A program made the translations under genes and the position numbers. From Asterionellopsis glacialis (Eukaryota > Bacillariophyta > Plagiogrammaphyceae > Rhaphoneidales > Asterionellopsidaceae), in the NCBI GenBank assembly GCA_014885115.2, contig WKLE02000978.1, positions 12,718 through 59,133 on the forward strand: a stretch of DNA of 46,416 bases. The letters are read 5' to 3'. Under the pieces are notes generated by a model. The model did not search any database. It was not told where the DNA came from and saw only the letters and a program-made list of their open reading frames with translations. This document shows, piece by piece, positions 1 through 11,100 of the stretch (its first letter is position 1; every line of letters starts with the position of its first letter).

Positions 1-3000
1 GGGGGCTGCAGTGCCTTTTGGATGGATTGTGAACACAATGGATCAAACTGACCTTCTCTAATTAAGTCCTCTGAGTAATCCCAAGCATCCAATGATTCAA
101 ATGTAGTCATCCCTTGCACAATTCTCTGGCCTGGATAATAAATGCATCTGGTTTGTACCCAATCTGACCTAGTTAACTCAATTTGGCCTTCATCATCATA
201 GACGAGTTTGTCACAATATGTGTCTCCAATGATACACCCATTTGTTCCCATCAACAAAGTTGGAATTCCCTTTGACACCTTTGGTCTGTTGGTGTCTTGA
301 GGATTGATGCCAAATGGTAAACCATCAGTAGGTTTTAAAATGGATTGTATGGTCCTCTTGTAAGGTACACACCCACTTTGTCAGCTTCATCCCATACCTA
401 ATGATTGATGCACTGGGATAGTCTTGCCTCATGCCAACAACCACTCTCCATTTGATTGTAGTTACACCTCCCATTTGTTCATGACTAATCTGGTGTCTTT
501 TCAAAATCCTATACAATGACCATTGCTCATCAGATTTGCATCAGGTGACAGTTGCTGGCACCAAAAACAAAGAACATTTTGGTTGGAGTACTTGGACACT
601 TCTCCAAAATTTTGCATTCTTATCCACGGTGCCTGCTGCGCCCATGACTATATCCACTACTGTATTCCCCTTTTTTATTGTCTTGTTTATATTGCTGAGA
701 CCCCTTTGCACTCCAAGGGAACCACCGTTGTACCAACTCACATGTTCTCTTGTTGGGATTCACTACACCTACCACAGATCCACCCCATCAATTGGCTGTT
801 TCTGCCAATGGTAAACCTTCTAAACCTATATCTACTACCTTGATTTCACTTCTTCCTGTCCTACCTGTATCAGCTAGGTATGTGGCATCCTGTCCTGGTT
901 TCAACAAGTTAACCAACTCTTGAGCCACTACCTTACCCAGCATGTCCCCACCCAGGTTTCTCCCATCCTCCAATTCACATGCCCTATCCACCTCTCTTCT
1001 ATCCTCCAACCTGTACTTAATTTCACATTTTCTTCTTGGTCATGATTTTGGACTTTCTACTCCTTTGTCTGTTTCAACCTCCATTGTTTTGAAATCCTTG
1101 CCCCTTCCTTTTGAAACAAATGCTTCCTTATCCTAGCTGGATGATTGTGCTTCAGCCACCTTCATTTGGGCAAACATGTCCATAAACTTCTTATTCGCTG
1201 CTTTGTTTATGTTTCTAACTCCATTTTAACTGCTTTGGCAGGCTCAGCAAGATCAGTAGTAGAATTCATGCCAGAATTTCCTGAGATGTACATCTGCACA
1301 ATCACAGCCGCAAACTGAGGGTGATTTTGAAATTCGTGTTGTACAAATTCTTGCATGATTTTGTGAGCTTGAAGTGATGCCCAGATCATCACAGAGGAAA
1401 GGGGGTTGTTGAAACCAATGCAACTGCTTGGGCATCCCTGAGTTTTGAAAACATTGGTTTCAATAGCAGCAAGCACACATTCCAAGCACCTTTGGGTTCC
1501 ATCCCCCCTGACACAAAATCCTTGTATAACACCTCCATTTCAGCTATCCAATCCCTCAAAAAAATGACAGAGCTGGTGCTGTGCATAGTTTCCGCCAGGC
1601 TTGCTCCCTCCAATCCAGCAGGGGATACTAAGTTCCATATCTCCTTCTTCAGGGCTTCTAAACCTTCAAGAATATCATGCTTCACTCCAGTTTGTCCTGT
1701 GTTCATCCATCTGTTCCTTGCAGTAATGGAAGATAAACCAGTGGCTGTTGATGATGTAAACAACACTGGTGGATATGTAGTTTTAAATGACAAAAAATGT
1801 CTAGCATTCCAGATGGATGAAAACTTGAATGATTCTACAGCTTTCTTGTTGGTCATGATAGAATCAAACTCAACATTTGCTTTGGGCACCAAGCATAAGG
1901 CCACCACAGCACCCCAGAACACACCATAGGTATTGGCATTTTTTAAATGAGTTCCCATCCATGTTTCAACATCAAGCAAACAATTGAACTGAAACTTGTC
2001 AATCTCTACCCCATTACCTGATACTTGCTAAGTGAATCAATCAATCCTATTTTTAATTGACTCCAAAAACTCTCCTGCTCCAAACAACTTCACTTTGAGT
2101 TCATCTACAGCCTGAAAGTTTGTAGTCTGCTGGGCTGTACCCATTGTGGTAGAGTTTATCTGTTGAGCCAAGGTCGTAATGGCAAGATTGAGTTTAACCT
2201 TAATTTCTGTCTGAAGCTGGGCATGTAACTGGTCACTAATTTGCATAGTTGTAGCCCTCCCCCAACTGCTCAAAACTTTAACGCTTCATGCAAATTGTGA
2301 TCTTGGTCTAACTTTTGCTGATTGATCATACCCTGGTAGATGTCTTTCATGGCTTCCAAATCATCTAACCTTGTTTTGGTCATGAGACTTTGAGTTTCCT
2401 GAATGCCGCGTAAAGCTTCTAACACTTTGGATGGTAACTTCCTATCAAATTCAAGTGGTTGCTCTTTCTAGATGCAGTCATCTTCCATAGAGTCCAACTT
2501 TGTGTCCACATCATCAAGTTGCAATTGCATTAAAGCTCTGCCAACATTCCTTGGGGTATGTTTGAATATCTTCTGCCAATTGCCCGGGGTCAATTGCAAG
2601 GCTACCAGAGCACTGGTAGTCTGCCATACCTTTGGAATCAACATCCCTTCAAAACGGTATGCTGGGAGAACTATACCCATCATAACAGTCTTGGTGATAG
2701 AACCAAGGGGAGCTGCCACCTAAAAACCTGTCTCCATATGTTCCATATCTGGACTACAATTACGATGACCCTGGATACTACATGCTCCTTTGCCGTAATT
2801 GGGTTTGATGCATACTTGCATCTGATAACCTTTACCTGGTCCTACACATCCAAAGCACACCTTATCTACCTCCACATAATAAATTCCCACCTTTGCCATC
2901 AATACCCAATAATCCATTCTGGAGCTAGGTGATTTTAATTCTTCCTTACCTTCTGCCTGTTCCGACTCTGCCCCCTTGGCCGTACTCTACCATCGCGTCT

Positions 3001-3110
3001 GACTTGGATTCCATGTATTCCTTCCAATGAACCTTGTCAGCAATGTCACACACAGTCACAGAATCCCTGTTGTTAATGGCATCCCACAATTGGACGTATT
3101 GCTATTAAGA
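1..3110 (-). mobile_element. Decayed repeat-type ORF, antisense, multiply broken
   Basis: Read on the minus strand, this stretch gives a series of protein-like segments in changing frames. In reading order they are about 3098-2950 (an opening stretch with WDAINNRDSV), 2917-2720 with a Cys/Gly-rich patch (FGCVGPGKGY), 2719-2468, 2466-2280, 2273-2037, 1979-1389, 1485-1207 and 400-1. Stops or frame changes separate them, for example an in-frame TAG after DSMEDDCI near 2468. The segment at 1207-1485 (IWASLQAHKIMQEFVQHEF) resembles ORFs I recall as repetitive in diatom and oomycete genomes, but I cannot assign it to a retrotransposon or DNA-transposon class. It runs off the left edge. The composition is plain and the opposite-strand ORFs are shadows. 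Confidence is good that this is decayed repeat coding sequence and low for its class. Confidence 0.5.
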
Positions 3111-3445
3111 TTCTTTTGGCGATTTTGATTTTGACTTATTCATCAACCGTGCATTTTAAACGAATGCTTGATTTCCGTTGTCTGTGTGTATGTATGTATG
3201 TTTCGTTTCATTTCCGTCTGTGCTGATCCCAATTTCATTTCGCCTAGGCCCCAGCTTAGTTAGGCACACGTGGCATGCTTTCGTAATCTCTCTAGAGCAA
3301 ACGTGTGTGCTATTTTTCGTGGTACGTCAATCATAGCCTATCTTTCTCTCTTTTTGTTGTGTTTTTTTGGTCTAAAAATATCTTTCACGTGTCACTCATT
3401 CAGACGACACAAACATTGATCTACCTACGGTAGAACAACAACAAG
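3111..3445 (+). promoter_or_regulatory. Upstream region of the HopJ-family gene, with two G-box motifs
   Basis: This 335-base gap lies between the decayed element and the ATG at 3446. It holds two CACGTG palindromes (3267-3272 and 3386-3391), a pyrimidine-rich stretch, and a short TATG run near 3188-3203. CACGTG is the classical core bound by bZIP and bHLH factors. That it acts here is inference. The ATG context (acaagATG) is A-rich and favourable. Confidence 0.35.
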
Positions 3446-4598
3446 ATGAAGTTTGCAACTAGTTCCCTTGTGCTGGCTTTGGTTTCATGCTCAGCGTTTG
3501 CCTTTGCACCTGCTAGCTTTGGTGTGACCCGTTCTCAACCGGCTTTGAATGCCAATATCCGTGGACCTACTGAAAAATCCAAGGAATTGCGTTTCGGTAA
3601 GTTCTATTACATTATTTTACATGATGTGGACGATGGCGACTTGTAATGACTGATGTCGAGCAATAGACTTGTAGTGATGATGCATTTACTTGAATAAATG
3701 GCAGCGTTTTACTAGCTTTTAGATTGTCGTATTCCGTTTGGAAGTGAGAAATTCGATTCTCGTTTTTTTCATTTTCACAAACGAAACCAAAACGAACTCG
3801 AAAACAACGGTTTTCACGTTAAATATCCACTCACCCTAATCATAATACCACTTACGTTTCTTTTACAAATAAATAATAATAAATGCTCGTATATAATACA
3901 TAAATATATTCAGGTTGGGATGGAACTACACCACTCGGTGGTGCAGTTGAAAATGCTAAGCCAGCACGTATGTTGGATGAAATCAAGGAGGCTGGTGAAA
4001 CTATCCCTTCTGCATGTGAACTTTTTAATGCAAATTTTGAAATGAGTCCTGATGATTTTACATTTGAAGAAGTGATTGAACTTATTGATGAACATTACGA
4101 ATCACAACTTTTGGAATTCAAAAATGGTGACATTGTGAATAAACAAGGTGAAAATGAAGGTTCTGGAAAACTTCTTTCCTATGCTGCTCTTTCTGATATG
4201 GATAAAGATTCCACTCTCAAGGTATGTACATTTTGTGGCATAGCTGCTGCTGACATCTTGGAGCTTTTTTAATAGTATCGATGTCGTGTGTGTGCTTAAT
4301 TCTGCTGTATGTATGTTTTAGATATAATTTGTATGAAATGATATCTTGTCCCTTATTTGCAATTTCTGGGCTTGCACCTAAATCTTGATATCTTTCAACG
4401 TTTTTAAATGCTTTGCAGTTGTGGGGACAATACTACCGAGAAGTTCTTGCTGATCCGGATGGTGATTCACATCCCAATATTCGTAACTTTATGAAATATG
4501 GTTGGGAAGGTGTTCCATTTGAAAATGGTATTGCTTTAACCCGTAAGAATGTTGGTGATAACGAATGGGATGAATTTGCTGAAAGTTGGATCCCTTAA
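3446..4598 (+). CDS. Plastid-targeted HopJ-family protein
   Basis: Three exons (3446-3596, 3914-4221, 4419-4598) join in frame to 212 residues. The introns (317 and 197 bp) are longer than most others here and have clean gtaagt/cag and gtatgt/gcag ends. Residues 1-19 form a signal peptide ending SAFA before FAP, the diatom plastid-import motif, so the mature protein should be plastidial. Residues about 65-205 match the HopJ family: FEMSPDDFTFEEVIELID, GSGKLLSYA, LWGQYYREVL, and HPNIRNFMKYGW followed by GVPF. HopJ was named after a Pseudomonas type III effector, but the domain is widespread in bacteria and algae and its biochemical role is unknown to me. The name is not evidence of virulence. 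A decayed repeat lies just upstream and a transposon graveyard downstream, so this gene is isolated from the main gene block. Confidence 0.88.
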
Positions 4599-5269
4599 AT
4601 GAGTTATTACTTTTCTTGTTGATACTACGAAACTCGACAGAATTTGAACAAAAGATTTTTTTAAAAGGTAGATATATAAAAGATAGAAAGTTCCTTGTTT
4701 CAACTTTTTTTGAAATGTCTATCAAATAGTTTTGATACAGGAAAGAGACGCATTTTTTGTTTCTCAGGCTAATCCGCAGAAGATCACCGGAAGTGCAGAA
4801 TGTGCCATCAATTCGAAAAATTGGGGGGGAAGTCTGTGCTTTGTTCATTGTCTCTAATCTCAATAATTCTTCCAGATATCGTACAGTACAAAATATCGCA
4901 AGCAATAAAAATTACACGATGCAATTTTTCTTTTTTAAAAAAATGATATTATTTTTGAAAGGACCTTTCATCAAAGTGCAGTGACACAACTTACAAAACA
5001 AAGAAGTGCTGATACTGGTATCTTTGCTCTAAAGTTTATGGTTCATGTGCAGTTTACTGCTGGTTATAAGCTATAATCGTCTGAAATATAGTAATGCTGC
5101 AAAGATTTATTTTTACTTGACACAGCATCATTTTAAAATGTTTCTATTTATTTTTTTTAATGAAGATGACAATGAGATGATAAAAACAATTATAGAAAAT
5201 ATAATGATCTAAACAAATAAAAATTGATTTTTAGTACTTTCTTTTATTTACAGTACTAGTAGAGGATTT
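4599..5269. other. Gene-free, AT-rich gap
   Basis: This lies downstream of the HopJ-family gene. It is AT-rich with several T and A homopolymers. No ORF here has support beyond chance, and no RNA gene or strong repeat was seen. Confidence 0.5.
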
Positions 5270-6240
5270 CTACTCCTCGCCCATGTCCTCGTCTTTGTCT
5301 GGGAATGGTGCTCTCATTGGATCCATCCGCTCTTGGTCATAGTTTGGAACTTCAAATAGTTTTTTACTACCTACATCAAAAGAAAGTTGTGCAAACACAG
5401 TACAAGCTCTAAATCACATACTGTGCTTGTTAATATCATGACGGAATCTGTCTTGAAAAAACTTTGAATGTTTTTAAGCAATGATTTACCATTTCACCTC
5501 TCCTCCTTACTTTACTTCTTTTTGAAGTCCAATGTCTATCTTCCATGTATTGTGCTCCACCAGGACATCTTACATACTCAGGGCCATCACCAATATATCC
5601 ATCATCTACTTCCACTTGCTCATTTTCTTCTAAGTTATGCTTCAATGCAAGTTGAAAATTGAAAGATTGTTCCAATCTCCTGGTGGCATTAGGCCAAAAA
5701 TTTTTATCTCCAGTGCAGATACATAAACCAACTTCATATCACAATGCCCTTGCATTGAATTTATATGAGTAAAAACTAATGTTCTGGTATTTTGTTTCAC
5801 AATCAGTCCATCAATTTTCAGAAGACAGTCATTGCCGACATCATCTTTTTTTTCAAGTTTCAAAAAGAATCTTTTCCAACAAAGACAAAGATATACGAGA
5901 GGAAAAGAGCAGGTTCTAAAAAGAAAGAGACTAACAAGAAAGGACAATACAGAACTTCTTAAAGCTTACCACCTCATTCTGTAGGTACAACAGCACCTTT
6001 TCAATGAAATGTCAAGCCCATTTTTGAAAAGTATCTTCATTCACACCTCTGCAAATACCAGCAAGAACTCCTTCAGTCTGGAGTCTTAAGGAGAAGCAGA
6101 GCCCAGAGTAGATAATAGGGCTCTGCTGTTTTGTCCAATTTACCACAATCAAGATCTTGGAACTTACATGGGATACTGGTACACCCCTATATAGAGTACA
6201 GTAAATTTTATCTGTAATAGTTATGAAACAACAATGAATC
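5270..6240 (-). pseudogene. PIF/Harbinger-type (DDE_Tnp_4-like) transposase pseudogene
   Basis: Minus-strand segments align in order with the diatom Harbinger-like transposases I know. They are RGVNEDTFQKWA then HFIEKVLLYL; CLLKIDGLI (first Asp region); FGLMPPGDWNNLSIFN; VEVDDGYIGDGPEYVRCPGG (second Asp region); RHWTSKRSKVRRRGEMVNHC; and FRHDINKHSM then FRACTVFAQLSFDVG, ending at a TAG at 5270-5272. The gene is clearly dead. A TGA at 6012-6014 sits where Trp is expected, a TGA at 5414-5416 sits where Cys is expected, and there are frame changes near 5640 and 5450. A splice-like site after LYLQNEV may mark an old intron. I did not find flanking terminal inverted repeats or a target-site duplication. 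Confidence 0.75.
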
Positions 6241-6332
6241 AACCAACTTGTAAACAGTCAACCAAGTTCCTCTAGTATAAAACATGGTATATAATCTTGT
6301 TCATTGGAGAAAACATTTCTGCCAAGGACATT

Positions 6333-6560
6333 TTTGCAGATGCAATTAATAAATGCAGCTACAATTATTTGTTGCGTCTGCAATAAATAATTACAGCTAC
6401 AACTATTTTTTGCAGCTGCAATTTTTGTTTGATGCAAAAAAGCTAGTCATTTTCAATATAAAATTGATATCTTAAAAAATTGCAGCTGTAATATATGATT
6501 GCAGCTGCAATAAATAATTTTAGCTGTATTTATTTATTGCAACTGCAATTTTATTTGCAG
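6333..6560. repeat. Tract of degenerate TTGCAGCTGCAA palindromes
   Basis: At least eight degenerate copies of a GCAGCTGCAAT-like unit occur here, separated by ATAAATAATT-type spacers. Perfect palindromes are ttgcagctgcaa at 6411-6422 and attgcagctgcaat at 6498-6511. Because the units are self-complementary, many pairings within the tract are possible. Confidence 0.7.
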
Positions 6561-6862
6561 AGGATATTTTTTTTGTGGAGAATATTTCTTACTTAGTACA
6601 TGATTGCAGAGAAAGAATGCTCTGTCATCTGCTGGCCCAGGTACTGCTACTAATTAATATATGAGTAGTCTTGTTCAAGGACCTAAGTATTCCATACAGG
6701 TAGGACCTACTATTCCTTTAGCATTTCCATGTTGATGGAAGCAGTTGTTATGTCCTGGAGTCCCCCGATGTTCAGCTACAGAGATTGGCAACAAAAAAGG
6801 GTGGACAGACACACAATTGCCCTTTCCTCTCCACTTTGAGATCTTGTTTTGATGGAACACCA

Positions 6863-6947
6863 CAAAAGTAATCAACAGTAGCTATATATATTCTGACTCC
6901 CCTGACACTCTAGTGATGGAATATACAGCTACTGTTGATTACTTTTG
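6863..6947. repeat. Long inverted repeat (hairpin)
   Basis: The left arm 6863-6893 pairs with the right arm 6919-6947. The outer 21 bases are a perfect match and the inner part differs only by two extra bases, with a loop of about 25 bases. It sits upstream of the dead Harbinger-type transposase. It could be a MITE-like relic or a paired terminal repeat. Confidence 0.8.
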
Positions 6948-7114
6948 CCTTTTGGCCTAGATTGTATTTTTGGTCCAAATGCCAAAAACATACAGAGTCT
7001 GGCAGGTATCACCCCAAAAAAAATCTTTGGAAATGCTGATATTTTATTACTATGGAAATTAGTGTCCTTCATGCTTATGTCATCATTTTAGAAACAGAAA
7101 TTCTTGGAGGGAGA

Positions 7115-7830
7115 TCAGTAATCTGAGTGATCAGTGTTTTTGTCGTCATCTTCTTTGCAGCTGTTCCTGTTCAAAACTGCATTCATGTCCATCATCATTA
7201 CCAAGAAGCTCTTATAAAATCCCTGATAGTGCTGTTCACTAAAGGGAACTACCTTGTGTTGAGTCAGAACTTTGTCCTGCAAGCAGCAGTACTCTACCAA
7301 TATTGTTTGATGTTATGGTGTATGGTTTATATAAATCTTGTCCTGCACCATGATGGTATTATTGTTGGTGAGATTCTGCTGCTGCTGCTGCTGCTGTTTT
7401 TGTTCTTCTTCTGTGTTTTTTCTGATTCCTCCACACTTTGTTTTGTTTCCTCATCATTTCTTTTTGCCCACTGGAAGACCATGCTGTTGGTGAACATATC
7501 AAATGGTCCTGGATATCCATATCTTTTGTGGATGACAGTTTTGTTTTTATATACTGCATTCTTGACATCATCTTGAAAAATTTCAACATGATTGACAAAC
7601 TTATCAGTGTCAGTTTTATGCATCAAGTATTTGTTTGTGATGGAATCAAGTTTTTTTAGTGACAACATATTTCTTTTTGGTTTCTTTCAGTTTGTAGTAG
7701 ATCTTCTTAGCACATAACATGCCATTAAGGGTTACCAGCTGGTAGATTGTCTTTTGGTTAGCACAGATCTTAGCTTTGACTTCCTCCTTGGTTAGCTTAA
7801 AATGGAATCAGGGCCATCATCAACAGTAAT
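7115..7830 (-). pseudogene. Broken ORF of unknown family
   Basis: Minus-strand reading gives LTKEEVKAKICANQKTIYQL (about 7800-7740), then after a frame change SLKKLDSITNKYLMHKTDTD and HKRYGYPGPFDMFTNSMVF (about 7660-7470), a Ser run encoded by (CTG)7 on the plus strand, and a last segment ending KNTDHSDY at 7115. At least two frame breaks separate these. I do not recognise the family. It lies on the same strand and upstream of the Harbinger-type remnant, and Harbinger elements usually carry a second, Myb/SANT-like ORF, so it may be that partner. This is weak inference. Confidence 0.35.
7376..7396. repeat. (CTG)7 microsatellite
   Basis: Seven perfect CTG units within the broken minus-strand ORF at 7115-7830, where they read as a Ser (AGC) run. 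Confidence 0.85.
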
Positions 7831-8113
7831 GGTATCTACCTTGAATTTTTTTGGTGGGGGGTGGGTTTTGACATGATGAGAAAAAAACAAATGAAAAGAA
7901 AGTAAATGACAGATTATGATAACAATTACGGAATCCAAAAAAAACTTGACAATCTTCTAAACAGACTCAAAAGAAAAAATCCAGCTGTTCTTGCTTTTTC
8001 TTTTTTTTTCTTTAACAACAAAGCAAGATTATCAAAAGTAATAAGTGACAATCAATTAGGAATAATCCAAATTCAGATCTGTTTTCACTTAGGTAAAAAA
8101 AAGTTCCCACAAA
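7831..8113. other. Gap between two transposon remnants
   Basis: AT-rich sequence with a G run (7849-7864 region) and A/T homopolymers. I see no gene. Confidence 0.4.
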
Positions 8114-11100
8114 ATGGACAGAGGAACAAACAACAAGAATCAACAAAGCTTCAGAAAAAACTTGTTATATTTACAATTAATGGAGCAAGAAGAAAGAGAA
8201 AAGCATTGTGAATGCAATGTTTGTCTATTAAACAAAGCAAATCATGTCTTTCATTTTTGGCCACAACACTCATCATCTTGTCTAAATTTACATTTGAAAG
8301 AACAAATAGTTGCAATCCTTGCATGAATTACTACAGTATTCTTCTGGAAAGACCAAACAAAAAAGGGGAAAAGGTGTGAGATGTCAGTGCAAACAACCAT
8401 GGCACCCAAAGTTTAAAAATCAAGCTAAATTTGGAACTGTGAAAGTAGACAGATTTCATGTTGCAACACATGATATTTATGGTGGAAACCAAGGATTGGG
8501 TGAGGACTGCAGTTCCTCCTTGTCAGAAAACCCTGAGGAGGAAATGGAGGACTTATTTACTCCACCAACAATAAGTTCTCCAGATATTTGTCAGTCAGTA
8601 GCAGTGAAACAAGACATTGCTCCTGCTATGGAAGAAGAAACTACTAGACATAACAAAGCAAAACAATAAACAGCATCATTGTTGACAATCAGAACAATTT
8701 AGATTTAGAGTATACTCTTACAGAAAAAGATAAAGTTTCTTGGAATACATTGGTTCAACCACAAATCACATTGGCCCAACAAAACTGTCCTGCACCAATT
8801 GAAATAACTCCTATGAATCCTGCTGACAAGAACCAACCATTCATACAGTCTTTTACAAAAAAAAGGAAACATATAGAAACAAAATTTTAGATATTATAAC
8901 AGCAGACCAATGGGTCATAGATGATGATAGTACTGTATTATCACATTCCATACAAAGGGATGTACAAGATTTATCACTTCATCTTAAGATTCAATCCAAA
9001 TTAAACTTAAAAAGAGCTATTGAAACTATTCGGAACAAGGAATTTGCCTTGGCAAATTCCTTGTGAACAAAGTCAGAGTGATATTATGAATGGATGGATT
9101 GTTGATAATTTGAAACATGCAATGGAATCATTCAAAATGGAATCTGGAGGTACCATGAAGGTAGTTGCTCAACAATCTATGACAACTATTTTAACAGCTA
9201 CTTGTTATGATGATCCTGCATCTGGCCAAAAAATGTTAACAAATGCAATTGCAGATCTTTTAAATAAAAATTGGAGGGCGATTCAAAGTGCCTGTGAAAA
9301 TGCAACATTACTTTGTGATGAGGTGATAGGCTTTTACCATATCTCCTGTGCAAGATGCAAAGACCACATTTGTGAAAAGGCCATTCCATTCATATTGGAT
9401 TTTTGCAGGGATGATCTATACAGTAGATTGGATACCAACTACTCAACTCCAAAACAATAAAAGAATTTATTCACAGGAGTTGAGGAAGAACATGAAAGGA
9501 GAATCTGGTTGATTGTTGGCTTAGCCAATCAGCATCAGCTGTTTGTGAATGCTAACCAATATCAGCAGTTCCAGTTGGAGAATAACACTGCCACTATAGG
9601 TGTTCATGTTTTCAAGGAATACATATGTCTGTCACTTTTAAAGAACCTTCTCTGAATTTTGTGCAGATGAAAAACCTTCAGCAGTTCAACATTATGTTGC
9701 AAGTTTACTTGAATATTTACAAACACCACACATTAAGTACCAACTACAAAACAAACCCATTTCTGCCAGCAGTTTGGATTACAATAGGTTGATTGGTGTG
9801 TTTTGGAAAGCTAGTGCTGGTGATATTTGTAAAGGGTGTTGTTGTGCGGTAAAGGCACAACCACAACTGCATGTCAACAAGGATGACCTGGTACCAAAAT
9901 TGATCCCCTATGAGTACGAGTGTACTCATGGAACTTGTACTGATTGTGGTGTTGATCTTAAGTACTCTCTATTTAATCATCCATTACTTTTAAATACAAC
10001 TGATAAAGTTAAAGTATTTGAATGAAAAGATATGAGACAAAAAGGTGATAGTAGTCAAGGTGGTTGTAATCAACAAAGGGAACTTACGAAGGATTCAAAA
10101 CCAATACCAGAAATAATTCATTCTTTTAAAAAAGCCTTGGACATTTGCAGGCCTCATTATCAAGAAATCATGTGGGGATATGTATCATCCAGGACATTGA
10201 TATGGAGACATTGCCCAACAACACACTGTTAATATTTACTGACTTTGCAGCAACAATGGTACTATGGGCATTCCAAGCTAAAAAAGTTTTGGTAGTAGAT
10301 GCACATGCTATTCTGGATAATTTTGTGTGCCTATACAACAGATGGAATGTTCAAGTGGAGGATAATGAGAAAGGTGAACAAGAAAATGTAAAAGTATAGA
10401 CAGTGGATGTCCATCATTACTTGGCAGAATCACTTACTAAAGGTAAAAAGAGTGATCATGCCATGCATAATCAATGTCTTGACCATCTCACAAAAATAAG
10501 TTTGCTTCTCTTGGACGACAACTAAAAGTAGTGAAAGTTTGGTCTGACAATGCACCTACTCAATACAGATGCAGACAAAACTTTGTTCAAATTTCAACAG
10601 TACAAGAAAGGCACCCAGACATAGAATTAATCCACAGGTTGGCCATAGTGGATAACTTCAAAGGTGCTCACGACGCATATGATAAAGTACCAAAACGTCG
10701 CGTAGCGGGAATTAAATGGAAACAGGTCCCCAAATGGGGAAGGGGTTTTCAGTACATGTTTTTGGAATTTAACAATAACAGAAACAACAGGAGCAAGGAA
10801 TAATTGGAGTGAGTTTGAGAGAAACAAGGACAGGAGGTTAAAGGGAAAGGGAACTTACAGAATGGATGCAAGATATTTTTATTTTGTTGTGGAAACACTA
10901 GTAGAAGAAAAGGAAGCATTAATTGGTGAGTTCTCGGACAACACAATTCACTGTGACAGAAAAAAAATTTTAGATACAAAAGGGGGGAAAGCAATCAAAG
11001 GTACAACAAAGTTACATGAAGTAAAATCGATGACTTACGACAAAAACACGACACCACAGAATACTGTATCATTGGTGATAAGTGCAACAAATTATTACAA

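Larger units (their letters stand above)
6241..7114. other. Repeat-bearing gap between transposon remnants
   Basis: No intact gene was found. It contains the TTGCAGCTGCAA repeat tract (6333-6560) and a strong hairpin (6863-6947). A minus-strand stretch at 6675-6875 has weak protein-like character but nothing I recognise. Confidence 0.5.

Noticed and set aside
1492..1929. Plus-strand ORF of 145 codons
   Set aside because: It is opposite the longest segment of the antisense remnant, with no motif.
3446..4598. Reading the HopJ-family gene as a transferred bacterial virulence factor
   Set aside because: Two spliceosomal introns and a plastid leader show a long-resident nuclear gene; the domain is widespread outside pathogens.
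5414..6014. TGA read as Trp or Cys (code change)
   Set aside because: The two TGA codons would need different amino acids, frame shifts are also present, and intact neighbours terminate at TGA.
7127..7576. Plus-strand ORF of 149 codons, very hydrophobic
   Set aside because: Hydrophobicity comes from the complement of Lys/Asn/Ser-rich codons and a (CTG)7 run; the minus strand carries better, though broken, protein-like sequence.
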